DNA from: Metallyticus violacea
Lineage: Eukaryota; Arthropoda; Insecta; Mantodea; Metallyticidae
Assembly: GCA_030762175.1 (NCBI GenBank)
Contig: CM060833.1
Span: 69,534,501-69,598,500 of the forward strand
Direction: 5' to 3'
Length of the DNA: 64,000 nt
The notes beneath the pieces are model-generated. The model was not told the DNA's origin, ran no database searches, and saw nothing but the letters and a program-made list of their open reading frames with translations. A program made the position numbers and the translations under genes. Shown one piece after another: positions 23,079-35,854 of this stretch; the first letter of the stretch is position 1, and each line of letters opens with the position of its first letter.

Positions 23079-24684
23079 AAATTCTTAAAAGAACTTAAGA
23101 CAGTTTTTGTTGTTCAATGTGTACGCCAAGTTAATCCTTATCAGTCATAAGGCCAAGTATAACAATAGTTTGTTTTTTTTATAAAAAGTCCATTATTGAT
23201 TTTTTTGTGAACTCACAAAAATGAATGCAGGCAAATTCTTCTTCGTATTCCATCTTAATCGCATTTTTAGGTAAAAAAAACGCTTTTTTGTATATGTAAT
23301 CAAAGAATGTTATGAAAAAGAATAACACATTAGTACAATAATGAAAATTGAAATATATTTTAATACGTAAAACTATTTTTAAATACATTACATTTATTAA
23401 AAGTTTTTCATTAATATCAAAAAAATATAATAGTTTATTTTTTACAGTTTTTACATTTAAGAATTAAAATATATGCATTTTAAAAAATGTCTAATGTGAT
23501 ACTTATTTAGCTTATAAAAACTCGACCTCTGATTCTAAAATATATTCAATTAATTTCTGTGGAAATGTAAAAAAACACCACAGAAAATATATAACTAAAA
23601 AGCACATATAACCTTAGCCATAAAATTTGTAACGACAGTACTTTCTCTTTTTTTACAGCGAGATGTCGGGTAAACATTTAATGGAATCATTTAAAGTGAA
23701 CGATTATGCCTTTACTAAAACCCTTTACCACCACAGAGCTATGGTTTACTTGATATCAATATTCACTCTTGTAAACAAGGTTGGATTAAAATTATTGTAA
23801 GAGACAAAGAAATTATTCTTCACTTAAGAAATACCTCAGCTTTTTATCTCACATCCACGTACTTAGGACACATGAAGCTTGCAAATATGTTCTTTACCCT
23901 TAATCTTTGTGTGCCTTTGAGTAATGTATTGTATTATGCATAAAGATATCATTTATTTTTATTCTATTGCTGGACCAAAATAAGTTGACTTTTATTCCTC
24001 TTCTAAGAATTAAGCTCATTGTATTTTTATTCCTTATTTCAGTTATTCCTAATTTGTTTTCTGTTCGATTCGTAATTCATTGCCTTTCTCAAATGTTTTA
24101 AAACAAGAGTCAACATATTTCATTCTCTTCATATGATTGAGTGTATATTTATTCATATCTTCATTAAATATTTAAAATTATTATCCATATTGAACTAATT
24201 TAAAAATGACAAATGTTCAATAGAGAATAATTGCTTAAAACGTATTATGTTGTTAAGAAATTCATTTGAGTTTTCCATAAGCACTTAAGATTGAAAACGG
24301 ATATCTTTTTCTTGATACATAAATTATATGCAGTTTTATGTTTACTTCGCAGTTAACTTTATCGTTCTACGTAGTTTTTTTAATAAAACGAGCACTTATA
24401 TATTCTGATGATTTAAAACTATATATGAAGTCTGTCCGGAAATTATCCAGCTATTTTGATACCTGAAGAATCAGTCGCACAGTCTCGATGCGTGTCACTA
24501 GCAGACATAGGGGAGTAGGCTTGTCCTAACAATTTGTTTTTCAGTGCACTCTAAAAGATGAAAATCACAGACGGTTAGGTCGAAGGATTGAGATACTTTG
24601 TGTTGAAAACTTGATTTATTTCTTGTAAATAAACGTTCACATTATGAGCGATGGCCAACTCCTATTGAAGGAATACACACTTTC
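22891..24684. other. AT-rich DNA, no recognised gene
   Basis: It contains a (GA)n tract at 23042-23075. The rest is A/T-dominated with no motif or repeat match. Confidence 0.4.
23042..23075. repeat. (GA)n microsatellite
   Basis: About 17 GA units are present. Confidence 0.96.
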
Positions 24685-24697
24685 ATTCTCTCTCAGT

Positions 24698-24995
24698 GAC
24701 GGTCCTGGTGGTGTAGTGGTTACCATACTTGCCTCCTAAACCCAAGATCGCGGGTTCGAACCCTGCCAGGACCGATGGATTATTTCGGGGCGTAAAAATC
24801 CTAAGTATGGCTTCCTTCGGAAGGGAAGTAAAACCGTGGGTCCCGTGTCGTACATTTACGGCACGAAAAAGAACCTCAAGCCTGAGAGGCCTCTGAGCAA
24901 AATTTGTCGGCCGTTTCACGCCCTGAGTTGAATGGGATGCTGATGACCTGAGCTGTTAAAGAGCGTCCGTAAATAAATCATTAAAAAAAAAAAAA
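24698..24995 (+). repeat. SINE family B (best full-length copy)
   Basis: This 298-bp element is the reference copy. It starts gacggtcctggtggtgtagt with a pol III A box in tggtgtagtggttaccat and B box gggttcgaaccctgcc, giving an Asp/Glu/Gly-tRNA-like head of about 75 bp. The unrelated body contains gtatggcttccttcggaag, gtgggtcccgtgtcgtac and cgaaaaagaacctcaagcc. The 3' end gttaaagagcgtccgtaaat is followed by an A14 tail. A perfect 13-bp target-site duplication attctctctcagt lies at 24685-24697 and 24996-25008. It is noncoding; transcription by RNA polymerase III is inferred from the boxes. Confidence 0.95.
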
Positions 24996-25008
24996 ATTCT
25001 CTCTCAGT

Positions 25009-28000
25009 CAATTCTCCAATAAAGAAGCAGAAAACGAGAATCATACTAAAAAGAGCATTGCTTCGTAAAAATATAAACAATAATATATTGGTTTCATTGG
25101 ACGATATTCCTACGTCATGCACGTTTTTCACAACCTGATTAAAAATGTCACTTTTCCTCCAATCGCCCTGTTGTTGCTCATGATGCACATACATTTTTTA
25201 AGGTTTATTTATCCACAAATCTATAGCACTATAAACGAAAGAAGAAGCACAATTGTCAGTTCTGTGAAAATGCCAAACGCTTTTTCTAATAGAAATTTTC
25301 CTAGCGGTAGCCAACTTTCCTCCTTTTATTTTCTTGCTATAACATTCTGAAATTTGTGTGTTAAACTATACCTTACACGTGACGGAACCTTCACACTTGA
25401 AATCTTTCTGTAAATTGTCTTCAAACTCTGTGCGTATATGAAAGTTCTACAAAAAAGTTCTGCAGAACGCCTAACTCAATCAGAATGCACATTTTTAAAA
25501 TAAATGATGCATTTTGAATACACCCTCTCACAATTGGTAGCCCGCCGCTCCTGCGAAATTTTCTTTGCTAAAACCAGGCAGGTATTATGAAATCCCACTG
25601 GTTGGGAAATGTAGCATATGTCTCGTGCAGTTCTCTGTGGCTAACATCGCAACACCAGTCTGCCAGGTTTCTTTAGGGCTTGAATTTCTGACTTTAGCCT
25701 CCGAAAGGGAAGAGTGTAGCAATTCATGGGTGAGATTAAGGAGAACGCGGCGAGATAGATAATGGTAATCCCCAAAGATCAATTTTCATTTTTTGGGGGG
25801 GAGGGGAAGCAACTGGAACCCTGAGGTAACTGTATACGGTCCCGATGTGACAGTAAGAAAAAGGAGAGTCAATGGAGAAAACCGCTGATTGCATCCCGCT
25901 AGAATGAACTCACATTTTGTCAAAGAACAATGTCGGAGGTTTCACCAACGAGTTACACGTTTAATAAACACGTATCTTAATATTTTACGTATAAACGTTA
26001 TTGTTACAGTGGCATAGAGCTGAAAATATTAATAAACATTAAATAAGATCTCCGAAAATGCTCTATATCAAATATACATTTTCTTGTTTAATTTTTCATT
26101 TATTTTATATGACTTTAGGCATTTTAGGCTAATTTTTCACTGTCGCGTCGTTTTAATATTGTTAAAACAATGTGCGATTATAGTAAATAAATGATAATTA
26201 AATATAATTTGCCTTCTGTTATTTTTGAAACATATATTACCCTGTTATCATTCAGTCTCTGCTACTATTGATCTGGATGGCACTAATATGAAGAAAAAGT
26301 TTAAATTTATTACAAATTTCTAACCAGCGGATTACTATGACAAGTCATATTCCTTTATAAGGCCATATTTCAGTTCCGCTTAAGTAAAGAATATAAACAT
26401 ATATGAATTAATAAAAAGCCTTGTGAAAGGTTAAGACTTACTATAAGGGAGAGCTTGCTTAGAATCTTGTGGTTTGCTAATATACTTGATTATTACTGTA
26501 AATTAGCTCATTCTTGTAGTTCTTTGTTTGTCCCTATCGACACTACTTATAAATACTCTTCTAGTAAATAGAACTGAGTATTTTTACACATTAACGACAC
26601 GACAGATGAGTTACGTGAAAATACTGGTAGTCACGACACGCTTAAACAAGCTATTGAACTAGGTATATGCCAATCGCTCCAATTTCACCAATATGCATAA
26701 CCTCCAGATGGAAAACATAAAGTTACATACATAGACACAAACAGTCTTAAAAGTCACATTTTAAACTTTTTAAAGTTATTGGTCATATTAGTGCATTTGA
26801 TGTGTAATATTTGGATCATATTTCGTACATTTCTTCTAAATAAGACTTTAATGACGTTGCGATGGTAGAATACTTTTTTACACTGCAATTCAGAACTGAA
26901 TTTTTTCACAAGTACTAGCAGATGGTCTGTATTCTGCGAAATGCAAGGTTATTTTCTGTTAGCTTTACCTCAATACTTAATGCACAATAGGAATATTTAT
27001 GTATTTAACAATAACTCAAAATGACCAATTTGAACACCTGACACCCCTTTGTTTGGTATCACTACAAACTGTGAAAGAAACAAATGATTTAAAGCGGACA
27101 AAGTGTAAGTGGTTGAAAATAGAATTGCTAATCTGAACAGAATGCAATTGTCTAATGAAGATTATTTTACGCTTTCTGAAATAGCGATATTCTTTGTGAC
27201 ATGAAGCAAATGTGAAGATTTTGAACTACGGTTTTCTCCTAATGAAATATCTCTTTTCAAATTAGTTACTATTGTGTGACATCGAACGCAGTTTTTCCAT
27301 ATATATGAACATCTTCAAAAGTAGCCTCAAGTTCGACGATCTGAAAATGCACGTCATCCAGTGTAGTGTTGCTATGAACGAAATTAACCAGGTGTGAACA
27401 TTAGTTAATTAGTATCTCTGATTTTTTCAGATTCAACTAACATTTATTTCCACTGATGAATATTCGTTTTTTTATGTGTTTACGAGCGGAGAAGAACTTT
27501 TTTTTCTTAGGAAATAATCGAAAGAATATATAAATTAGCACTTAGGATTAAAATTTAAAAAATGCCTTAAAGCATAAAGTCATATTTTTGCCTTTTTTGG
27601 TCATATTTAAACACGTTTTAGATATAGAACATGGAAAAGAAATAAATTGGCAGATATTCTGGTACGTATATTTTACGCGTGGGTTATCATTACTGGTTTA
27701 ACCATTCTAGTTTCAGCTGAAACGACAGAACATTCAAAATTGCGGCGAAAATTGAATAACAGGAAAACAAATGACGTGGCAATTACGCGTACGATATTGT
27801 TTCATGGCTAAGTTAGCACAGAACTACATGTTGATATGACTTGGGCGCGTATTTGGTCTAATTAGCCAATCATTAAAATTATAGACTTGAATTATGAATT
27901 CTTTCTTTCGAGGATTATGATAATGGGTATAGAGTACTACAATAAACAAATTATACATTTACTTTATACATTAATGTAGAAATATTAGTATTTATATTTC

Positions 28001-28900
28001 AATAAACGACACATTTAATACCAAAGATGGAAAATAATCTTGAACAAGATTTTTTTAAGAATATCAAGAACGGCATCTTAAATGGAGATGAATGATACCG
28101 AGAGAATGGGTGCACTTCAATGCAAATAATGATGCGGCCGCGCGCTCAAGTGCCTGGAAAACACGATTACTTCTCTTCTGCTCTTTTTATTATTCTGCCT
28201 TGGCTCTAAAGTTTTATCCGGCATAGCAGCAGTTGCTTCTGGGAAAATTTCAAAACATGGAACAATGGTGTTGCTCAGCTAAACGTTGTAAACAAAGGAG
28301 TGGATATCTAGATTTGCAAGACAATACAAGTACTAAACATGGTTGTTCAAATGTCCGATACTCTCTCTTTCTGAGAAGGCGTTTAACACTAGTAGGTCAG
28401 TAGTATTTTATTAGAATACGATAACAATTCCTACCGTTTGAATTCCTAATTGGTGATAAAACTGCATAAATGATGTGGATTATATGATGTACGTGTTGTT
28501 CCCTTTTCCCTGTATGAACTCATTTATAACACTTTTTCATGCAGAATTTAACAAATTACTTAAGAAAGTTATATAATCTTAAACTAGTAACTACTTTAAA
28601 TTAACTTTCTTGGGGTAAGACTTTCAGAATTTGACCTTGTGATCAGGTTTTATTTACTACCAGCATTACCTTACGTTTTATGCCAAAATTATGTTCGATA
28701 ATTCTGTGATAAATGGATCGATTTAGTCGATAGGGAATGTTAGATTTATGAAGCGATTTAGTTGCTGATCGCCATATTTTGTATTGGCGTATCGTAGTTG
28801 ACCATTCATCGCTTTGGTGCTGTTGACGCAACAATATCACAGGATTTTGTTCTTCTATTTTGTGACTGTATTCAACAGGACTGGGAGAGGATATCATTTG
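25009..28900. other. AT-rich DNA, no recognised gene
   Basis: No coding region, RNA gene or repeat copy is recognised. The GC-richer patch around 25545-25780 has open frames on both strands (65 codons each) that overlap each other and show no motif. A minus-strand frame of 84 codons at 28643-28897 lies downstream of the LTR-like module that follows, but I cannot assign it. Confidence 0.4.
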
Positions 28901-29290
28901 TGTAAATAATTACGTGATGCGACAATATACATGGTAATTTATTATTCGCAAAATCTTTCGCGTCCTCTGGCGTTCTGCGTACGATAGAACCTGCCTTCGT
29001 GGAGTAAAAATTAGCTGACTATCTGATCCTCTGAACTGATGATGTGAATTGCCCTTCTGAACTACGTGTGCCAACTAATGTCAACTGCCTGTGTAAACTG
29101 AACTCCTGAACTGTCTAATGATATAAACTGCTGTATTGGAACCGATATGAACCTGAACTGAGTTTGTCAACTGCCTATGTGAACTGAACTTCTGATGTAT
29201 CGGAACTGATGAACTGCCTATGTCAACTGAATGCACCAGCAAAGCAAACGTCTACTTATATATTCGATTCAAATTGACTAAACGTTAGCT
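28901..29290 (-). other. possible LTR-like module with degenerate repeats
   Basis: On the minus strand, a TATA-box-like gaatatataagtag near 29260 is followed by about 250 bp built from variants of aactgaact/gtcaactgcctgtg. Examples are gtcaactgcct at 29080 and 29166 (86 bp apart) and a partial copy near 29209. Further on comes aataataaattacc near 28940, a possible polyadenylation signal. TATA, repeat-rich R region and AATAAA in this order resemble an LTR promoter. No second LTR, primer-binding site or TSD was found, so the label is an inference. Confidence 0.25.
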
Positions 29291-31838
29291 TCATTAAGTT
29301 ATAGAGTTTACACGAGCACGCGCAAGTCTCGCGCCTTGCTTTAAACATTCAAAATATACATCTACTATTGACTGGTTCAAATTCACCTGCCAAAGCATGC
29401 CAAACGCTACTATTTGAAAGTTTAAAACATTTATTTACATTGTTGGTTTAAAATTAACTGTACAACGGTGGTGAGTTCATTGCCCTAACGTATTCGAAAG
29501 CCTGAACTTTATTAGCCCTCGCCAATGGAAGTTTTTTAAGAAGAGGCATTGCACTTGTCCCTTCCCTTTGTATAGCGGCTTATGGCTTCCTCGGCGCTGC
29601 CCCATTACACTAGAGAACTTTCTCTTTTGACGACACATAATTAATATATTAAAGCTATGCACATATACATAATATCTACATTACAAATTAAAATGCACAA
29701 AATATGATGAATAGACTTACAACACATACATTATATTTCAGTGGGGTTGGACCATAGGGACTGTCTCATAATCTTAATCTCATTTTATGAATAGAAATAT
29801 GTTCACTTGAAGCTTTAAAGGGAAGGTAAAACACTTTCTTTTATGAAAATAGTTTACATTTCTTCTCTATTTATTATAACTACCAGAATGCATAAACGTA
29901 AAACCTTTTATACAATTAACACACATAAATGAACGCAATGAGGCCTATTGCCAAATTGTTTTTGAAAGCTATGCTCAACAAATGTTCTATATAAATTCAT
30001 TTAACTTCTTGTTCCCCATATTGCACAGAAATAGCCTCTTACTTTTCAGCATTAAACTCCCTTCCATATGAGATATATGTGGAGTAAAACTTAGCGAGTG
30101 TATTAAATAATAATTAATTCAATTAAAATTAAAATGTCTCCGAAAATATTCATAGTGCACTGCAGATCGAATAGTTATGCCATGAAATCAGTTACAGAAA
30201 TAATAATAACAGTAGATGTTTTTTAATGTACAATAAATGTCAAATGTGAAGCTTGGTGACTCTAAGTTTGATTCTTTTTGTTCTCCCGAATGCGAGGTGT
30301 TTAATTTATAAAAAGGTGAAAGGTAGATCTAAAGTATTAATTATTAATCTACAAATATTTAGTTCGGCTAAAAATAATGGAACCTGAAGATGCACCATAA
30401 TATTTATGTATGCTTTCTTTTAGGGAATTGCTCGAAACGTATTTTACCTTTCAATTAGTGACCGAGCATGACAAACCAATAGGCAATGTGATTCCTGCAA
30501 GATGGAAAATAGCCCATTTCCTAGGCAATGCTTAGCCCTGGATTACATCTTTCAATGAGACAATGGGGAAACTTGTTACATGGGCAGTATGTTCGCTTAG
30601 CCTCAGTGCAATGACTTTTCCTATTGGGAGAGTTTGGTATATAACTACGAACTTAAGTTGTGGCGGGATCGCAGGACTGTTACGCGCAACGACGAAATGT
30701 AAATCTAAACAGGTCATTTCTCGATACACCTGTAAGACACATGTGCATTTTTGTTTACAAAATGATATTCTAAGTTTGTTGCGGAATTTTTAAAAAAAAC
30801 TCTGCATTAATTAGTTACATAAGGTATAACTTTGCTATGTAACAGTATTATATACACATGGATTTGGAGAAAAGTATTAAACCGTATTTAATGAATATAT
30901 ATATATATATATATAAACAGAAAATAATGATTGGTTAATTAGGGCACTTGAAAAAAATTACAATTTTAAAATGTCACTTAGTGGCAGATCCATACTGTTC
31001 AACCTTCTTCACATTATTTCACTTCATCTTTATTTTTAATATTTTTGTGATAAGGAAAGAATTATTTAGATTGTGGTTTAAATGTGGCCGAATATATTTA
31101 AGAATCTTTTTAATTGAGTGAAAATAAACTTGATAAAATATTTGTGTCATGTTTTAAACCTATAATCCTATGGCTTGGCATGTGGAAAACACATACTAAA
31201 CTTTCTTCAGGACATTTAACACAAAGAAAAATATTATCTCCATTATATAAAACTGTCTCTAAATAAGATAAATGAAAGTCCGAGCACTATCAAAAAATAT
31301 ACTGATCGAGAATTCCATTTCTTAAGAATGTGTTGTAATTCTGTTCCTATTAATAATAAACAACATCGCCGTCTAAACTAAACCAGTAAGTTAACCTGCA
31401 TATGTTTACAGATGACCGCAAGGGCAAAATCATGCTAACCACTCACCACACACACCACCACATACCTCCAAAACACTCTCTTAAATTTGCAATGGATCAC
31501 ATTCTAAGAAACAAGATTAAAGTAAAAACAACCGTTCATCGGAAATTGCCATATTGCAAATCGACGACAATGATGGTAAACAGATTATCAAGATATTGGT
31601 AAATATTCCTTCTTCCCCACATCAAAGATCTGAAAAATGTATTAGAACATTAAAATATAGCGGATAAAATTTAAAGAGTCGGCAGTAGAGTCCTTGTAAA
31701 CACCAAACTAGAGATGCAGATTAGGCTTTGATTGCATTATACATAAATCTGACTATACAACAGCCCTCAAAACACTCCACACTCCATACAACTTAAGAAT
31801 AATCTTTGAAACACTTCATACCAGTCCAGTCAGAAATC
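29291..31838. other. AT-rich DNA, no recognised gene
   Basis: No gene or repeat-family copy is recognised. A short (AT)n tract occurs at 30894-30915. Confidence 0.4.
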
Positions 31839-31902
31839 TACACACACACACACAAAAAAACAAACAAACAAACAAACAAACAAAAAAAAAACAAAAAAAA
31901 AA
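31839..31902. repeat. (CA)n-(CAAA)n-poly(A) tract
   Basis: Seven CA units pass into AAAC/CAAA units and then A-runs. It could be the tail of an old retroposon, but nothing upstream is recognisable. Confidence 0.9.
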
Positions 31903-31944
31903 CCCGAATTCAGAAGGAAACTAATAAGCCTAACACATGGTACA

Positions 31945-32135
31945 GCCGAACGGAGGGCTCAGTCGGTAACGCTTACGTTAGAACTCTCATTCGTTGTGAC
32001 CGGCTGTCCTTGTTTTGAATTTTATTGTGATTTCCCGTGGTTGCTTAGGCGAATGCTGGGCGACTCTTTACTTTCCATGAATTTTCCTTTCTCCCACTTC
32101 ATTCTATTGTAAGGTCAAAAATATCAGTGGGAGGT
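31945..32135 (+). repeat. SINE family C (copy 2), target of a SINE B insertion
   Basis: The head reads gagggctcagtcggtaacgc, followed by a decayed B-box region. The body tcccgtggttgcttaggcg, cgactctttactttcca and ttcctttctcccac corresponds to the minus-strand copy at 4320-4474. The family-B SINE at 32149 inserted just downstream, so family C is older here. The element's own 3' end is not resolved. Confidence 0.55.
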
Positions 32136-32148
32136 GGGCTGGTGCGAC

Positions 32149-32404
32149 TTTTGATTTTCTTTGTTTTATTTACGGACACTCTTTAACATCTCGGGTAAGC
32201 AGCGTTCCATTAAATTCAGGACGAAAAACGGCGGATAAATTTTGCTCAGAGGCCTCTTCTTTCAAGCTTGAGGTTCTTTTACATGCCGAAAATCTACGAC
32301 ACGTGATCCACTGCTTTACCTCCTTTGCGAAAGAAGTCATACTTAGGATTTTTACGCCCGAAAAAAATCCTGGCAAGATCGAACCCGCGATCTTGGGTTT
32401 AGGA
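32149..32404 (-). repeat. SINE family B (copy 5)
   Basis: Minus-strand copy. The 3' end gacactctttaacatctc lies near 32166 and the body is typical. The B-box part of the head (gatcgaacccgcgatcttgg) is followed by truncation before the A box. A perfect 13-bp duplication gggctggtgcgac flanks it at 32136-32148 and 32405-32417. Like the copy at 8968, it stops near the same place in the head. Confidence 0.92.
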
Positions 32405-32417
32405 GGGCTGGTGCGAC

Positions 32418-33999
32418 GATAGCTTGCGGTACCAAAAATATCTTCCTCGGACTCTAACAATTAAAACCAATTTAACCCAACATATGCTGTAAAATAAGCA
32501 TGAAACCCCGAACCAAGAATGTATTACTTCTCTTTAGCAAGTAAAATCCAAGGAACTCAACATGTGGCCTGCACCAAATCCTCTTTAAAGTAAAATCCGT
32601 CAAATACACCTCACAGTTCCGCCGATAAGACGTGCGCGTACAACAATCGAAGCTTGCAGTCAGAGTTTACTCCAACTGTAAACGCGATAAAAACGCATCA
32701 GTAACCCGTATATCTAGTGAAACTCGAAGCTCACACCCCTAAACAAATCCCAATATACCCCATGGTCTCACTTCAGAAGAAGGAAATGGTTGTACTGTAT
32801 GAGTAGACTACCCCTTTGCTCCACCATCTTCTCATGCGTATTTTATGATATCAAGAAAATTATCCACATCATCTCTCTCGTCAAATACAACAACCCATGA
32901 ATCTTCATATTTAAGACGTTCAATTGCAAACAGCCTTGCCTTCCATGTTAGTATCCCGGACAACGAGTTTGCACACTTGTCAGTTAACGAAGCCTCAAAA
33001 CAACCGCTAAGCGACCCATCAACGACTACCAGAACGTTATCACTTACCTAAAAAAGAAAATCAAAATAAAACGGAAAGAACAGTGACCTAACAATCCAAA
33101 CTCTATCCTATCTCCTGGGAACGTAAATAGAAAAAACAACAAACTGAAAGGTAGAGATTAAGTATCGGACATATTCCTTTACTCATGTACCAACCCATAC
33201 CTGTAACAACAGCCTCACTGTCTAGCATAGCACTTAATGTTCGCTATACGAAGAACACAGAAATACATGCGGTATTTCTAGAGACCTACAGATAGCTCTC
33301 TATGATAAACAAAATCCAGTTTATAACTCAAACACCTCTACACGGAAAGTGACTTTAAACGATGTGAACCAACATTACATTAACACTGTAAGAAAGAATT
33401 TCATTGTGCAAGTATAACTCCATCAAAGCCTATCCAACCCGCGTTAAGTCGCAGCCATGCAGTTATATAAATACTTAATACATACATATCTTTGCAAAAA
33501 CGATATTAACGATAAATTTAATTACAACAAGGATTTTAAAGAAAAAAGCCTATGATATATTGTACACACTTTAGTGTACAGGATGTCTATTTAGGAGCCT
33601 TGATGCTTAAAAAGTAGTGTTTGTACTGATGTTTATAGTATTAGTAATAACATTTTAAAACATGTTGTCACTTATATTTGTGACGTTTGACACATATTTG
33701 TTGTCAGGGAGGGATCAGAAGAGGGAGACACCGAGTGGCTAGTATTCACGGGCCGTGAGACACAAGGTAAATGGGGCCCCTACCAGTGTTTCTAGATCTA
33801 ACACCCCGACGCTGATGAAGCCTACTCAAGCAGCTTGAGTCCCTTAGAAAGCCCCGTTTCCGTTCCAGATACTGGGGGGAGAAATATTTCCAAAACGCAA
33901 GCTACCTTCATATCGCACAACCCACTCTGGGCCCTGTAATACGATCAAAGGAATGAAATGTTAGGAAACGGGAAAGCAAAAATCCTTGGAAAGTTCATA
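32418..33999. other. spacer, no recognised gene
   Basis: Base composition is less AT-rich than average, especially at 33700-33900, but no domain, RNA or family match is recognised. The GC-richer part next to 34000 may be the remainder of the family-C element listed next. Confidence 0.35.
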
Positions 34000-34118
34000 T
34001 CCATGCCAGCAATGGATAAGAGAAAACCACGAAAAAAACCCAAAATAAAAATGGCCAGTCCCAAAGGATTTGAATCCGGGACCTCCAAAATGCGAGTCAC
34101 AAGCGGTACTGTCTGGTC
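34000..34118 (-). repeat. SINE family C (copy 3, partial)
   Basis: On the minus strand the sequence has gtgactcgcattttggaggt, cccggattcaaatcctttgg (B box) and tggccatttttattt..cgtggttttc. These match positions of the head and body of the copy at 4320-4474. The A-box end is damaged. A plus-strand 82-codon open frame across it is an artefact. Confidence 0.55.
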
Positions 34119-34293
34119 AAAATACAAAGTTAATATATATGTTTATAAATATATACATTTATATACGTTTTTCTTACTATATACAATTTTTCCTACACCA
34201 GTATAGCTAATCTAAAATGTTTTATACTTCGTATATATTTCTTTCTTGTTTCAAAAAAAGTTAGCAAGGACATGTTGTTTGGATGCCACCTCC

Positions 34294-34295
<2 letters not shown>

Positions 34296-34337
<42 letters not shown>
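34296..34337. repeat. (AT)n microsatellite
   Basis: About 21 AT units are present. Confidence 0.96.
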
Positions 34338-34340
<3 letters not shown>

Positions 34341-34435
34341 AGCCAATAATTAAATGTGACATGGTATTAAGGAAACATGACAAAAACAAAAATAGAAAAT
34401 TTCGGGTCCCTATTTTGGATAAAAGAGAAACGTAC

Positions 34436-34439
34436 AAAA

Positions 34440-34471
<32 letters not shown>

Positions 34472-34492
34472 AAAAAGGAAGGAAAGAAAAGA
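34436..34492. repeat. (AAAG)n microsatellite
   Basis: About eight clean AAAG units are flanked by impure A/G-rich sequence. Confidence 0.94.
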
Positions 34493-34662
34493 GATGCAAA
34501 TGAGTTAAAGAAACAGGGAAGTGGAAATATTTTGGAATGACATGTTTGATAAGCACTGTTTTACAAACAAACATAATCTAGCGTTGTACGAGAGGAAGCC
34601 ATTCATTTTAATATATGTCTGTCTGGAGCTGGGTTTAAGATCTAAACCTTGTAAGGCCAAAG

Positions 34663-35097
34663 ATGAGCACTTCAAAGCAGTTTCCTGTAATTATTTTGCG
34701 TCCTATCCTTTCCATCATCCCACTTCTGTGTTCAAATAGCAGAGCAAGAATCCCCAGCTCTTCTTATTTCCTTTCTGGTGGATATTCGCTTTGCGGGGGT
34801 TATATTGTGTGCAGATCTGGCTGTTACTTATTTTCACACTACCAGGGCAAAACCGTCACGAGAGTCGACTCTAAGGTAAATACTCTCCACATCGGAAACG
34901 TAATTGATTTTGCTACAGTTGGACGGTTCCCACCGCTTCTCGGGTTAACAAGATATTGGAACAAACTTTATCTCGTAAACTGGTATAGAACAAGAGGTTG
35001 TAGTTATCCGGGATGGAATTTAATTTCACTTGCAATTCTGGAGAAGGCCGTGCTAGACTTAAGGGCAGAATTAGACATTTTTGTAATTAATTTATGA
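34663..35097 (+). other. unassigned 144-codon open frame
   Basis: This is the longest non-repetitive open frame in the window. The stretch 34740-35060 is less AT-rich than its flanks. The translation contains GGYSLCGGYIVCRSGCYLF, RVDSKVNTLHIGNVIDFATV and TRYWNKLYLVNWYRTRG. I recognise no family, signal peptide or clear transmembrane segment. There is no obvious splice context or polyadenylation signal that would make it a gene. It may be part of an unrecognised transposon or chance. The ATG drawn as start has no special support. Confidence 0.2.
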
Positions 35098-35850
35098 ATA
35101 GTAAGCAAAATATAAAGTTGGATAAGCATTCTGGCTAAAACGATTATTTGGTAGCCACAAAGTAACGGTTTCTGGTTTGTGTGTTTTTCCGTTATATTTG
35201 TTTTGTATCGAAGGAAGGGCTTTGACCTCTTCGAGTGCTATGAACAACTTCGGAAAACCGGATCGTAACGTTAGTTTCCGATACTATTGAGTCGACTTCG
35301 GCTATTAGCCTAGAGAGCTCCAACTTAGCCGCTAAAAATTGCACGAAAAGCTTAGGAATCGTCCCGCTTCTACCGACCAACTGCCCTGCCACAGCATTTC
35401 GTCAGCTTTTATGTAAAGCCAGGCGTCCCACATGAGGTGAAAGTAGCAGAAAAGCATCTGTGTCATTAAGTTGCTTAACAACTGTGTTGATAAAGGCATT
35501 AAACGAGATTGCGAACCAGTGCAATATTATACAAACATTAGATCATCATCAAGGCAAAACTAAGCAAAGGATTGCTGAGCTTAAAGACTTTTGAAAATTG
35601 GACAAAAAATTAACTTCACTCATACACATTCAAGACTTAGATGCAAACGTTCTTTGTATGATTCTCTATTAATTTATTCGTATTCATACTTCGACGATTG
35701 TCGTTTTTTAATTTTATAGATTTGACGTAATCTTGAAAATGTTGATAGCACAATAAAGAGCGTGCGTGTCTTGATTAGTAATCATAGCGGAAGTTTACGA
35801 GCATATCCATTATTGTAGGTGCAGCAAAACGTTAATGAGATCTGATGTTT
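35098..35850. other. spacer with a GC-richer patch
   Basis: The patch at 35205-35400 is less AT-rich and has a 66-codon minus-strand frame without recognisable motif. The rest is AT-rich and featureless. Confidence 0.35.
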
Positions 35851-35854
35851 TAAA

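Noticed and set aside
24698..24775. Functional tRNA gene at the head of SINE B (and heads of the other SINEs)
   Set aside because: The A and B boxes are there, but the same head recurs joined to a repeated body with TSDs, so it is a SINE head.
24683..24919. 78-codon minus-strand frame over SINE B, with similar frames at 46510 and 63507
   Set aside because: These are recurrent frames from SINE consensus sequence, not genes.
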